Origin: Antilocapra americana
Taxonomy: Eukaryota > Chordata > Mammalia > Artiodactyla > Antilocapridae
NCBI GenBank assembly: GCA_007570785.1
Contig: ML664183.1
Location: 19,267,368-19,331,367 of the forward strand
Length of the DNA: 64,000 nt
Direction: 5' to 3'
Below are positions 34,701-46,811 of this stretch, piece after piece. The notes under the pieces are model-generated. The model saw nothing but the letters and a program-made list of their open reading frames with translations, searched no databases and had not been told where the DNA came from. Both the position numbers and the translations under genes were made by a program. The first letter of the stretch is position 1; each line of letters starts with the position of its first letter.

Positions 34701-36779
34701 AATAAATATTCACATGTAACTGCCCTTACAGGTTTAATGGGAAGCAGTTTGCTGATTGTCAAACAGACGGCACTATCGGAATCCAAATCCCAGGACCTTT
34801 GCTGATTCTTTAGAACAGTCAACTACCTTTTATCAAGACAGAGAGTGACGGAGTCTGATTAAAATGTGTTTCTTTTTATCGGAAGGGTAAGACTCTTATC
34901 TTGTTTTCCAAGGGCTCGGTGGCTGTTTTCGAACATAAAGATCAAAGAGTTTTTTGTCCCCCTCTTCTAAAACCAATTGTAAGATATTTCAGAAAGTTAA
35001 ATGTGAGAAATATTGTATTTGAATGTGAATTATTTGAATGTGAATTCTAAACATTATTCACAGTTGCTCATTTGACATTTTGAAACAGTGGCAAGACAAA
35101 TGTCTTAGATTTACAGGTAGTCGTGAATGTTTCCATTGGCCAGTCAATATATTTTTGTTTTCATAGCAACATTTGGAAGGTAGGTGCTTGAATCATAACT
35201 TTCCATTAGAAGCTATTTTATTCTAGAAATGGACTGATAAAGTTTCCAAAGATCTGACCTTTGAATACACTGGATATACAAGAGATGCGTGACAAGGAAA
35301 TCCATTACATTCTGACTTAAGAAACTTGCCAGTGCAGTGAGGTCTTTTCAAAAGAGAGGTGGAAAATCAGAATAAAATAGGGAACTTTAAAGTAATGCGA
35401 TCTGGAGGATGACAAAAAAATCACAGTGGGGGTAGGGAGGATTATGGAAGAAAGAAGAAACGATGAGATGGGGTGAAGAAGTGGATAGTCTCTCCATAGA
35501 TTTAAATAAGCTTCAGGCAATTATCTGAACTTTGAAGGGAATTATCTGAACTGCACATCTAAATTTGTTGAGGTTTCTCCATTGTAGCTAGTATCTGGTT
35601 AAGATTTGCATGGTAAACTCGCTTTCTTGTGTCATGAGTGGCTTACCAGTCAAAAAGATTCAATGAAATCTTCAAAGCAAATCTGTGTTCAGCAAAGCAA
35701 TTCACAGGTCTGTTTACAACTTTTCCATCTGTCTCCTAGACTATCTCCAAGGATGCAAACTTTGGACATTACATTTGTTGTTTAGGCATAGAACTCATTT
35801 GATCAAAAGGAAAGAGTGCATTCTGGCCCACAATTTTAATGAATTCCTTAGTACAAATTTCAGAATCCTACCAATAAGAAAAAAGTTCACTAAGTAATCA
35901 TTGAAATGCCTGCTAACAATTGAATAATTAAGATGATCAGCAAAGATAATTCTTGATTGCCTGAAAAATCACTGGGAAGACATTTAGTTTTGCCTATTAT
36001 AATATGGTTCAGAATCTTAAACATACACAGATCAAAAAAAAATGAAGGACTCTTATGATCAGATTATAAGTTGAAATAAGTAATGGGAAAGGAGAATCAG
36101 GCAAAAATTGAGGAGAAAGTGGCAAATTTATGAGTAATGCAAATTCCCAAGCACTCTGCAGAATGCTTGGTCTATGAATGTTTGAGTTCAGGTATTACTA
36201 GTTGTAGTTTGTCAGTGGTTATATATTAGAACAGAACATAGGGAGTTCTAGATATAATTAATCATATTCAAACAGGCCTTTCTCATTCCACAGTCAGATA
36301 TTGTAGAATCCACAAAATAACACAATTCCCTGGGAGGAAACCACTTTGTAGTAACTTGATGAAGCAATGGGAGTCACACAGCTTTCATTGAACTGCTGGG
36401 GGTAAAGTGGATTGCTCTCCTTTTATCTTTTATCTCTGAAATTGGTCTCCCAGTAGTGACTTTGTTAAATCTGACACATCTTGAATTTGCCTTTTTTGAA
36501 CTGCAAATTTAGCAGCTAGTGGTTTATCTTTTTCAGCACTTAAATTTCCACATTTTGAAGAGATTATTTTTAACGAGCCTATTGGTAACTATTGTTATTC
36601 AGGTTTTAGAAGGTTCAGTTGGACTTTCCTAAATCCAGATACATGCTTACAAAACAGACAAAAAGTAAAAGATGAGGGTAGTAAATATGGCTTATTTGTG
36701 ATGTATGGATACATATTTTGAAAAGAGACAGCATTGAGAACAAGAAAGGGAAGTTAATCCTAAACCTATTTAGAAAGTG
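34701..36779. other. About 2 kb of unique sequence
   Basis: No gene. A weak MIR-like patch at about 34750-34825 is too diverged to call. Confidence 0.5.
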
Positions 36780-36984
36780 TGTGTTAGTCGCTCAGTGGTG
36801 TCTGACTTTTTGTGACCCCATGGATTGTAGCCTGCCAGGCTCCTCTGTCCATGGAATTTTCCAGGCAAGAATAATGAAGTGGGTCCCCATTTCCTTCTCC
36901 AGGGGATCTTCCCAACCCAGGGTTCAAACCTGGGTCTCCTGCATTGCAGGCAGATTCTTTACTTTCTGAGCCACCAGGGAAGCC
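36780..36984 (-). mobile_element. Bov-tA2/BovA2 SINE, near full length
   Basis: The minus strand reads from the tRNA-like head (GGCTTCCCTGGTGGCTCAGA), with B box GGTTTGAACCCTGG, through the linker GAAGATCCCCTGGAGAAGGA to the BovB-derived end (GACACCACTGAGCGACTAAC). It is well preserved. Confidence 0.95.
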
Positions 36985-37710
36985 TTGTATAATACCTTTG
37001 AAAAACAATAATCTGAGCCCAGATACCTTTACTTTTCTGTTTTCCTGGCTTCTTAAGAAACATTAATTTTAATAGTTGTTTCTTGCTTAAAAGTAAACAT
37101 TGGATTATAATACAATGAAATACAATAAAAATACAATAAAATAAAATACATACCACAGGAACATTTGTGATATAACGAGCTTCTCAGAGTCTTTTAATTC
37201 AGATGGTTTTCTATGAAGGTGACAAATAATGGTTAGAATTTTCCGTTTTACAATTTTAGTTATTTAATTTTAGAAGAGAAATTGTCTGACTCAATCAGCT
37301 TTAGACATCACTTGTTTTTGCAGAAGCTAATTTAACTTTCATGTATTGGTTCTATTTCCTTCCTCAAATACTAATTACCAAAGATTAATGTTTCAAACAA
37401 GGTTTTTTCTCCGTATAATCCACCTCCCCTTCCTGCTCCGATCTAGCAGGAAGCCTGCTGAAACAGGTCATAATCCTTTTGTTTCCAACATTATATTCTA
37501 TGACACTGGGAATGTTCAGTGTGTAACAATTTCAGTAAGAATCTTTGTGAAAAAGTAAAAAGTATAGATGATCAATGTAAACTTTCCCCAGTAGGTGGAT
37601 GGGCTGTGATGGCTCCTTTTCTCAGTGTGCTAAGGACCTGCCTTTCAAATGGAACTGAGACTTGAAACTGACTAAAATGGAATGTACAGCAACACTATAC
37701 AATATAGTGT
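36985..37710. other. Unique sequence
   Basis: No gene. A short ACAATAAAAT-type A-rich patch lies at 37111-37150. Confidence 0.5.
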
Positions 37711-38692
37711 TCAGTTCACTCGCTCAGTTGTGTCTGTCTCTTTGCAACCCCATGAATCGCAGCATGCCAGGCCTCCCTGTCCATCACCAACTCCAGGAGT
37801 CTACCCAAACCCATATCCATTGAGCCACTGATGCCATCCAATCATCTCATCCTGTCATACTCTTCTCCTCCTGCCCTCAATCCTTCCCAGCATCAGGGTC
37901 TTTTCCAATGAGTCAACTCTTCGCATGAAGTGGCCAGTGTATTGGAGTTTCAGTTTCAACATCAGTCCTCCCAATGAACACCCAAGACTGATCTCCCCTA
38001 GGATGGACTGGTTGGATCTCCTTGCAACCCAAGGGACTCTCAAGAGTCTTCTCCAACACCACAGTTCAAAAGCATCAATTTTTAGGCTCTCAAGTTTCTT
38101 CACCATCCAACTCTCACATCCATACATGACCACTGGAAAAACCATAGCCTTGACTAGATGGAATTTTGCTGACAAAGTAATGTCTCTGCTTTTCAATATG
38201 CCCTCTAGGTTGGTCATAACCTTCCTTCCAAGGAGTAAGCGTCTTTTAATTTCATGGCTGCAGTGATTTTGGGGCCCAGAAAAATAAAGTCTGACACTGT
38301 TTTTCCATCTATTTGCCATGAAGTGATGGGACCAGATGCCATGATCTTAGTTTTCTGAATGTTGAGCTTTAAGCTAACTTTTTCATGCTCCTCTTTCACT
38401 TTCATCAAGAGACTTTTTAGTTCCTCTTCACTTTCTGCCATAAGGATGGTGTCATCTGCATATCTGAGTTTATTGATATTTCTCCCAGCAATCTTGATTC
38501 CAGCTTGTGCTTCATCCAGCTCAGCGTTTCTCATGATGTACTCTACATATAAGTTGAATAAGCAGGGTGGCAATATGCAGCCTTGACATACTCCTTTTCC
38601 TATTTGGATCCAGTCTGTTGTTCCATGTCCAGTTCTAACTGGTTTCTCATGAGGCAGGTCAGGTGGTCTGGTATTCCCATCTCTTTCAGAAG
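37711..38692 (-). mobile_element. BovB LINE, 5'-truncated, with RT palm
   Basis: It has a short tail (GTTCAGTTCACTCGCTCAGT) and about 980 bases of ORF2 3' sequence, ending upstream of the RT GXGXXQGC-type motif. It is the best-preserved BovB reverse-transcriptase segment in the window. Confidence 0.95.
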
Positions 38693-38705
38693 TAAACTCT
38701 ACCAA
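37855..38705 (-). pseudogene. BovB ORF2 remnant with RT YADD motif, frameshifted
   Basis: Two overlapping open segments cover RT and C-terminal region. The first (38705-38214) has IGKGVCQGCILPPCLFNLY and RYADDTILMAESEEELKSLL, the palm with the catalytic YADD. The second (38319-37855) continues with HEIKRRLLLGRKVMTNLEGI and CESWMVKKLESL. The frame change lies at 38257-38262, where a 13-base deletion took out sequence between two CTGCAG repeats. A first part of about 10 residues in the upstream frame is flanking or degraded. Confidence 0.92.
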
Positions 38706-40169
38706 AGCAGAAGTTTATTTATCACTGATTTCTTATCTCTAAACCTCACTAAGTGTATTCAATATAAAAAAGAGAGAACAGCATTCTTCTTGGAATTGAC
38801 CACCATGGAAATTTAACCGCCTTTGCCGACAGATAGATATTGGTTAGCAATTCTCTGTTTAACTTATTTATGTCCATGCTTTTATAATTTTTGACATATA
38901 TGCATTTATTATATAGCTTTCATAATTTTATGACAACTTATAGGTATCATTATAGTGATTCACATTCAGCTGGCTGCCAATTAACTAAAGCCCTGCATCA
39001 ATACTTCAGTATTCATAGCAAATCTAATTTATTCAAATTTAAGAAGACCTCATAAATACACTATCTATTTGAATTTAAAATATTTGATTTTCCCCCCAAA
39101 GAACCTTAAAAAATTTTGAAAACAGAGTTAGCCCAGAATTCATTACTCATTATATAATTGGACTAATGAATTGCAGCAAGTATTTAATGTAAAGAATATG
39201 ACTTGCCTTATTTCTTATAACTGCTTTGTTGATTTTCACAAAGAAATCTTCTATATTCATATTTATATACAAATGATCATACTTTTAAACTGAATAATCA
39301 AGAATTTGCAATGATATGATACAAATATAATTTTTTACTTATTAATTATGTAAGCATTGATTTTTGTTTACAAAGATGGAAAGCTTTCCAAAAATTATTT
39401 AAGCAAATATAAATATCCACTTGGGAAAGAGGCTTTTGAATGCTGCTACACTTTTTTTTCCCCTTGTTTCTCTTTCCTGTGACCAGTCAAAAATCAATCA
39501 ATGTCCAATTCTAAGAAATTTGTTTCTAATTCAGAACCTAAAAGTTGTGTCCTCTGAAATACTTTCATGAATTTAATCCCTTGTCCTACTGGATTTTACA
39601 ACTTTTGTGAAGGAGCAAATTAAGTTATATGAAAATGCTATGAAAGCATGGGATGACCCACAAATATACGATGCAATTGTAATTATTTACTTAATGTTAA
39701 ATAAAAAATTAGGAATATTTGGCATTAAAAATAAGTTATATAATTAAGGAAAATAAGAAATTACAGCTCATTGGTAAACAGTGATAGTTTATGGGCTCAC
39801 ACTGATAACATATAGCTTGGCATCTAGCCAGACAAATAAAAAAATGGGAGAGAAGACAAGGTTTTTTAATTTTTAGAATATTAACCCTATACTTGTTGAA
39901 GATATAGTAGAGTTGAAGAAAAATGCCATTTTGCTTATCTTCAGAGTGAAGATTCTCATGAATGAATACTAAATTTATAGAGAAATGATTGATGAGAATC
40001 AGGATAAATACAGGATTTTGATATGACCCCTTACAGATTACTTACTAGTTGCAAAGGGAAAAACAGTAACTAGTCAGTGGAAAACCAAACAAAATTCTAA
40101 GTAGATGATTGAAAGAGATATCATAATCAAGGTGCTGATGGGCATAGCATGACTCCAAATGAGGTTCCT
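38706..40169. other. Unique AT-rich sequence
   Basis: No gene or repeat recognised. Confidence 0.5.
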
Positions 40170-40405
40170 TAAGAAGGGTATTGATGCTTGATACAGGGTG
40201 CTCAGGGCTGGTGCACCGGGATGACCCAGAGAGATGGAATTGGAAGGACGGTGGGAGGGGGGTTCTGGAAGGGGAACACATGTTATACCCATGGTGGATT
40301 TATGTCAATGTATGGCAAAACCAACATGATAATGTAAAGAAAATAAATTAATTAATTAAAAAAATAAAAAATAAATAAAATAAAGAGGAAAAAAATTAAA
40401 AAAAA
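40170..40405 (+). mobile_element. L1 3' UTR, older ruminant subfamily
   Basis: GGGTATTGATGCTTGATACA, GCTCAGGGCTGGTGCACCGG, GACGGTGGGAGGGGGGTTCT and TCAATGTATGGCAAAACCAA correspond to the 3' UTR of L1-BT copies at 16.6 and 59.4 kb, but with different detail, followed by a long A/T-rich tail. Only the UTR is present. Confidence 0.85.
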
Positions 40406-40789
40406 AGAAGGATATAGCATCATCTACATACTATTTCTAAAAGAAAATATAAACCGAAAGAGGAAATGTCAGGCAGACCCAAAGGAAGGAACAGTTTATA
40501 AAATGACTGAACTGTGTTTTTAAAAAATGCCAGGATTATGAAGCTAAAAATGAGAAAAATTAGTAATACTAACATGGGAAACTCTTCCAGAATGAAGGGA
40601 ACTAAGGAACATGACAACTACATATAAAACATGATCCTTGATTGAAGGGTAGAGAAACTCTTAAATTCATTATTGAAAAAATTGACAAAATTGGAAAAGA
40701 AATGATAGATTTGATTTAAAATTATTACATTGATGATAAATATTGGACATAACTCCTAAGAAAAGAAAATTCACATTTCTAGAAAATAC

Positions 40790-41025
40790 ACATGAAACTA
40801 TTAAGATATGCATCAGGAAAAATTATATTATGTACATATGTAAATCTTTATGTAATATATAAATACATAGTTATATCTATATAATTTAAAGAAAAATATA
40901 GTATAGATAATATATACTATGAAATATACCATATATGATAGTATTATTATATGATATATCATGATAGAGAATGTATATATTATATATTAATAGATGTATT
41001 ATCTATGTATGTATGTATCAAAAAA
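40790..41025. repeat. TA-rich low-complexity sequence
   Basis: Alternating TATATA/ATGATATATCATGAT blocks and a (TATG)n patch at about 41005-41018. No repeat family. Confidence 0.8.
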
Positions 41026-42077
41026 AGGAATGCAAGTATCAAAATGTTAAAGATTGGTGAATCTGAATAAAGTACATATGGGAATTCTCTCTATTATTTT
41101 TGATATTTCAGTGAGTCTTAAAATATTTCAAAATAAGTTTTTAAAAGTGTATAGTTTTGGCAGTTATTTTAATATTCAACATTACACAGATATTCAACAA
41201 AAATGCGTGTATATATCTGTATCTATTTTTACAAGGAGTAATTCTGTTTGAATCATGGTCTTGAGAAATATTTCACCTTTAATTGGTAATTTGAGATGTA
41301 TCTTTCTGGCTGATAGTAGATAACCACTAAATATTGATTTGATTGGTTGCATAAATGCATCAATATCAAGCTGGATCTCCCATTTCTGTTTCTTGTTTAA
41401 TTTCTCCTTCTAATTCTTCAGAGATATAAGAGTTAATGCTCTTATTACAGAAATATATTCACCCCAATAAACTTTACCTTTGGGACATTTTGTGGACAGT
41501 ATTCCAGCTTGTGAGAATATTTTGAACTAATTTCTCAGATATCATTGTTCATTATATCCCCAAGGTCTGTATCATCCATGTGTTTAAAAGGCCTCATTAT
41601 CATCTTCATCTAAACTCAATAGAAAAAAGGGAAGTTAAATGTCAGAGCCCTGCTCAAAACGACTATAAATTTCCCAATCAATGATAGTCAGCAAAATTCT
41701 CTATGAGTATCTCTTCTAATGGCTTTGAAACCATTGCATAGATTTTGAGAACATCCACATTTCATGAGTTTATCCATGAGAAGAATGAGATGAGACTGGC
41801 CAAAGGAGAGGATCTGAGGAAAACCTACCAGTGACAAAACAGCAAGAAAGGGAGGAAAGCCTCGGCTTGGAGAAAGTAACAAACTAGAATTTCTAGCAAA
41901 ACAGACTTCAGATACGAGAGGAAGGAATAACCACTAAGGCTATCTAGATGCATAGAATCAAAGAAAGGGAGATGGAGGAAGAGAATGTCTTAGGACTTAT
42001 GGTGGAATGCTGTGAGTCATGTGTCTCGAGATTCAGACTGTGTAAAGGGGACGCACAGGTTGAGATGTATAGTAAGG
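41026..42077. other. Unique sequence
   Basis: No gene or repeat recognised. Confidence 0.5.
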
Positions 42078-42240
42078 CAGGGTTCCCAAGTGTAGTCTAT
42101 GGTAAAGATAATCTGGAAGTGTTGGCTTGAAGAACAGATTTAGGGGCCCTGCTTTCACATCTACTGAATTGCAAAGTCTCTTAAGACAGGCCTTGGAATC
42201 TGTGTTTTTAATAAGCAACCCCGATGATTCTTATCAGGCA
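42078..42240 (+). mobile_element. MER5A hAT-Charlie element
   Basis: CCAAGTGTAGTCTATGGTAA, ACAGATTTAGGGGCCCTGC, CACATCTACTGAATTGCAAA, GGCCTTGGAATCTGTGTTTT and AATAAGCAACCCCGATGATT follow MER5A from near one end to near the other. It is a short non-autonomous DNA transposon and an old insertion. Confidence 0.82.
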
Positions 42241-42524
42241 AGTAATGGAGCTCAGCTGAAAAGCAAAGGGGCCAGAATGTTTTAAAAAGAGTTTAAGGTT
42301 TCTATGAGCAAATTAAAGACTGAAGTGGGTGGATATTTGTTAGCAAGTTTTGATTTTGAGTACAATTTTAAGTACTGTGGATAGCAATATAGTACCACAA
42401 TCTCATCTCTACAAATCCAAAATTCAAAAAGGTCATCTAAAAGTTACTGAATTCTGAAAAACATTTGACCCTAAAAATTTTGGATGAGATTCAGAAAACT
42501 CTACTCCTATAATCATGTTAATAA

Positions 42525-42905
42525 GAATAGTTAATATTTATTGAGATTAACCATGGTGCTTGTCATTGTAGGAAGTATGTTACATCTTATGTATTTATTT
42601 CTAGCTGGGGTGAATCTTCGTTGCAAGCAGGGGCTACTCTGTTGCAGTGTGCAGGCTTCTTATTGCAAGTGGCTTCTCTTGTGGAGCCCGGGCTTCTGTA
42701 GTTGTGGCTCTCCGGCTCTAGCAGGCTCTAATATGCTCAGTAATTGTGGCCTATGGACTTAGTTGCTCTGGGTACATGGGATCTTCCTGGACCAGGGATG
42801 GAACCTGTGTCCCCTGCATTGGCAGGCAGATTCTTAACCACTAGACCACCAGGGAAGCCCAAAAGTACCTTGCATTTATTGTCACATTTAGTTCTCACAA
42901 CAAAA
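42525..42905 (-). mobile_element. MIR SINE tail, split by a CHR SINE
   Basis: ATAGTTAATATTTATTGAGA and GCTTGTCATTGTAGGAAGTA lie to the left of the CHR element, and CCTTGCATTTATTGTCACAT and TTAGTTCTCACAACA to the right. Joined, they give the reverse MIR tail. The MIR core does not follow. Confidence 0.65.
42585..42860 (-). mobile_element. CHR SINE, long form
   Basis: On the minus strand it starts GGGCTTCCCTGGTGGTCTAG (tRNA-like head), passes CTGCCAATGCAGGGGACAC and then the body with repeated GAGCC/GGAG boxes, and ends near CCAGCTAGAAATAAATA. This is the full CHR architecture, about 275 bases, unlike the short copy at 22776. Confidence 0.92.
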
Positions 42906-45059
42906 ACAAGGGGCTGGATTTGGAGGATACACATTCATCCTTTTATAAAGGAAAGTGAACCTGTGGGAATTTAGATAGCCTAAATGTTAAAGGTTACAAA
43001 ATGTATTAAATGATAGAGAAAGACATCAATCCCATGCTTTCTGATTCAATAGTATACATGTAAACCTTGTCATTATTCAGAAAAGAGAATAGGATAAAAT
43101 ATAAAACTGTTTGTTTTGCTATATACCCAGTGATTAGACAGTGATAATGAATATGACTTGCTTTTTGTACTGTACTTAAGAGAGTAGAATGAATCAGAGG
43201 GCTCTTTTTCGGCACTCCTTGTAAGTGACAGAGAACAGGATGTAAGGGAACCAGAGTCATCATTATCTGCAGGATAGTTTTCAGGCCATCCTCATGCAGA
43301 ATTGTAGGTATTCTAAGGAAAACATCTGTTATAGCTCCTGAATGATCACCTGACCCATGCATTTTCACTTAGGTGAGTACACACTCATATGTGCACACAG
43401 ACATACACACATTCAGACAGGGTTGTGGCAGAAAAGAATTTCTTTGTCTGACAAAGAATAAGAACTGTCATCATCCTGCAATTAGGAGTTTAGGGGACCT
43501 TAATCAGTAGTCTTCAAAGCGGAGTATGGAAAAAAATACTAGAACTTTTGTCTATACTTATTTTTTTATTATTTAAAAATTCCATTTTCACGTTTTATAT
43601 TGTTCATCATACAATAGTAATTTATGAATAAATATACACATATTGAAAAGAGTGGAAAATGAATGAAATTTGGAAGTCATTGAGCTAAAGAAACAAGTAA
43701 ATGTCTTCACTTAGTAAGCAGCTTGAGAGGGTGAGATAAATAACAATAGCTTGCATTCAGTCTGTAGGCTTTTCAGATAAATAGTTTCTGCTTATGATTA
43801 TGTACAATAGCTTTGCACAACTCTAGGAGGCACCCTCCATGTCACGGTCATCATAGGTTTCTACAGTTGTTCTACTTCCCAGCAGATGGCAGTGAAGTGT
43901 CTTTAGGAATGAGCACCTTTTCTTTGAAGTAGTGGACAGTGCTGAGGACCACACGAGGCACACGAATTCTTGTCCTGCTCTTACGTTTGTGCTCTTGCCC
44001 AGGAACTGTGACCACGGTGCCATTAAATCATAGACTCTGGTTTCTCGTTATTTATCTTTAGCATTCTAGAGAAACAGTGTTCAAGTTTCATCATTGTATT
44101 GTTGAAATAAAAATTCACCATATTAACACCATTTCCTTAATTTGCTCATCTAACGATGATAATCAATACTACTAATAAAAAAAACCACAGCCCTGCATAT
44201 GTTTTTAATGAATCCATGATTGCTTCTAGTGAGTGCTTACAAAACATTGATTTCATCACCTGTTTTGAAATTTTTTCTGACAGTTATATAAATTTCATAT
44301 TTCGCAGTTTCAGGAATACGTTTCTCCAATTTACCCTTATTTCCAAACTCTCCTAGTCTCTTGAGTGTGATTCATCTGTGTCCATAAGATTACACCTACT
44401 TCTTAGGGCTCTATGCTTTCTTTGAATCTCAGATTCAATTCCCTCCTTCCCCTACTGGATTGAGAAGAAAATGGAAATAAAGAAATTATATCTTTTCTGC
44501 CATTTATATACATTAATTCAATTTCTGCAAGCAACTGGAAGCATTTTTAAATGGTGTTTTAATTAGATCCTGCACATGATATGATTACTTAGTCAACTGA
44601 CATTGTTTTTTAAACCCAGTGCTTAGCACTTTTATGCTTGTCTAATTCAAATTTTGAATTGTGTATCTCTCTAAAGAGTTAATTCTGTATCTTTGCTCCA
44701 CTCTTTAATTTCTCATAAAATGCCCGCTAATGCAAAATAGTATAGTAAATTGTCAATATAAAGTTCAGTTAATATTTAATAATCATAAGAAAGTTTGAGG
44801 AAAGAAACATAAGCAGATAACATATTGGAGTTTCTGCTACATTGGCAGATGTGCTTATTCACAATATCGTATTCAACAAGAAATATTTATCATGCAGCCA
44901 CAGAGACTTATGTGGAAAGGTAAGAATGTAAAGTATTTCATAATAAACAATGCCCAAAGAAAGTGTCTTTAGTTTGCACATTCCATGGTTAAGTTTTTAA
45001 TTTATGTGGTTTAGTTTTTAATTAATGTTCCCATCCAAGGAAATTCTGTACAGAGAAAA
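42906..45059. other. About 2.1 kb of unique sequence with a CTCF-type motif
   Basis: No gene or repeat recognised. A 120-codon minus-strand frame at 43006-43368 has no domain or conservation support that I can see. The CTCF-type motif is listed separately at 43879-43892. Confidence 0.5.
43879..43892 (+). promoter_or_regulatory. CTCF-type binding motif
   Basis: CCAGCAGATGGCAG fits every position of the CTCF core consensus CCASYAGRKGGCRS and is followed by TG, as often seen. It lies in unique, slightly GC-richer DNA. By simple base-frequency reasoning a match at all 14 positions is expected about 0.03 times in 64 kb on both strands. Occupancy cannot be told from sequence. Confidence 0.45.
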
Positions 45060-45260
45060 TACCTGTAATCAAATCCTAGTTCTGCCATGTACCAGTCGTG
45101 TGAGCTTTAGTAAATTATTTGCTACCCAGAGCCTCAGTTTTCTCATCTATAATTTGGGAAACATAATGTCTCCCTCAAAAAGTAGATGTGGGGATAAATT
45201 TATATAATTTAATTTTCTTATAATTTTCAAAGGTACCTGATATAATTCCTGATACCTGCT
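45060..45260 (+). mobile_element. MIR SINE, near full length
   Basis: AATCAAATCCTAGTTCTGCC, ATGTACCAGTCGTGTGAGCT, AGAGCCTCAGTTTTCTCATC and GGGGATAAATTTATATAATT, then GGTACCTGATATAATTCCTG. This is MIR order and spacing. Confidence 0.88.
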
Positions 45261-45679
45261 TCATCATATATATGTTTATATTAGAGTTTAGGCCCTTTTT
45301 CCTGTGCCATCTTAGTGGGATGCTTTTTTCTGTTCCATTAAATTACCCAGAGAAAGAATTCTCTGGTTCTAAGAAATTTCAAAGGAGAGTCTGTGCTTAG
45401 GCTTCCAATATGCTTGTTCCTCCTCAGGCTGCAGGACACCTTTTGAAGTTAATTTCTGTTCTGTTTTAGGAAAAGCAGATATTGCAAGGAAGGATGGAGC
45501 ACAATCCCTGGATTTCATGTTTCCTGAATTATGAAAATATTCTACTATTTTGCTTGCTGTTTTCCCAGTTGGTACCTTGCTTCATTTAAAGTGAAAAAAT
45601 TTTTTTTAAGAATTAATCCAAGCTAAACAGGAACTCCTTAATAAGTTCCCATTAGGGGGTGGCATGTAGCTCAAAGGAC
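45261..45679. other. Unique sequence
   Basis: No gene or repeat recognised. Confidence 0.5.
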
Positions 45680-45890
45680 TATTATTAAGCATTTATATAG
45701 CACTTTGTATTTACAAAGTAGTTTATAATTACTCTTTTGAGTAGTTTATAATTCACAAAGACTCTCTCAGCTAAATTGACATTGTTATCGCCATCTCATA
45801 AACGGGGAAACAAAGGTAGTTAACTAAAGTCATGTAATTTGCCTAAGGCTTCAAACAGAAACCGCCTCAGAGTGGTTTTCCAAAAGCAGA
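45680..45890 (-). mobile_element. MIR SINE
   Basis: ATTAAGCATTTATATAGCAC, then CATTGTTATCGCCATCTCAT, AAACGGGGAAACAAAGGTAG and TGTAATTTGCCTAAGGCTTC are the reverse MIR tail and core. TTTGTAGTTTATAATT-like text is locally duplicated at 45718-45752. Confidence 0.75.
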
Positions 45891-46465
45891 CATAGTCTCA
45901 ACCTCTCTCTCTCCTAAGGAACGAAAGAGTAAAATAAAATAGCAACCCCTTACTTATCATAGTCATGTTACAGAGTCACTTTTTTTTTTATCTTTTTCAA
46001 GTGACTATCTAATATTTTCATTCTGCTTTTTATCCTAGATGTTTGAAGCCTTTGTTTGTTTGGCTAATTTGCCCGCATCAGAAACCTCTTTCCTAAGAAC
46101 CTAAGTGAAATAAGGAAGTTTCTTTCCAAAAACAAACCTTTTCATCATGCATCCCAACCCTTACCACTCTGCAATTAGTAGTGTGCTCCCTGTAAGCAGT
46201 AGTTTAAGGGGTGCGGTAAGGAAAGAGGTACTTCCTGTGAAAGTCTAGAAGTCCCCAAACTGGACTATGAGCAGCTTGCCCCCAACCCCGCCGGCGTCCC
46301 CGCCTCTCAAGTATTTCTTTCCTGCATCAAAAAATCTAGTGGGTAAAGGCATTTTCTTTTAGGGCAACACAATTATCCATGAAGAGATATTCTCTCCTGT
46401 TAACTAACCCTATTCTCATCCTCAACTCTCCAAACTGCTTCTCCAGTACCCCAAAATGCTCTGTA
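45891..46465. other. Unique sequence
   Basis: A small GC-rich patch lies at about 46276-46312 (CCCCAACCCCGCCGGCGTCC). It is too short for a CpG island and no gene is seen. Confidence 0.5.
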
Positions 46466-46592
46466 TCTATGTGCTAAGTTGCCTCAGGCGTGTCGGGCTC
46501 TTTGTGACCCTAAGACTGTAGTCTGCCAGGCTCCTCTGTCCCTGGGATTCTCCAGGCAAGAATACTGGAGTGGGTTGCCATTTCCTCCTCCA
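46466..46592 (-). mobile_element. BovA SINE, 3' fragment
   Basis: TATGTGCTAAGTTGCCTCAG to GGTTGCCATTTCCTCCTCCA is the BovB-derived end and linker. The tRNA head is missing. Confidence 0.9.
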
Positions 46593-46811
46593 AGCTGGTC
46601 AGAATTCAGCGTGCAACCTACTTTCAAGTGGTTTCAAAAATAAGTATATGTACTCCAGAAAATAAAAATGTGTTTACTTAATCTTCACAGCAATACTTTG
46701 TGTGTGTTGTATTATAAATTTACTGATATATTTATATAAGTAACATATGGTCCCATTTTAAAAATCTATATACTTAGATATTATAGTCATACATTTAGTT
46801 TGTATAATATA

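Noticed and set aside
36784..37008. A 74-codon minus-strand frame with protein-like text (AWQATIHGVTKSQ)
   Set aside because: It is translation of a Bov SINE. The likeness to a real protein comes from the BovB ORF2 end from which the SINE 3' half is derived.
43006..43368. A 120-codon minus-strand frame
   Set aside because: No recognisable domain and average codon composition for AT-rich noncoding DNA. A conservation search would be decisive, but none can be run here.
46276..46312. A CpG island or promoter
   Set aside because: The GC-rich patch is under 40 bases with only a few CpGs and no nearby transcript evidence.
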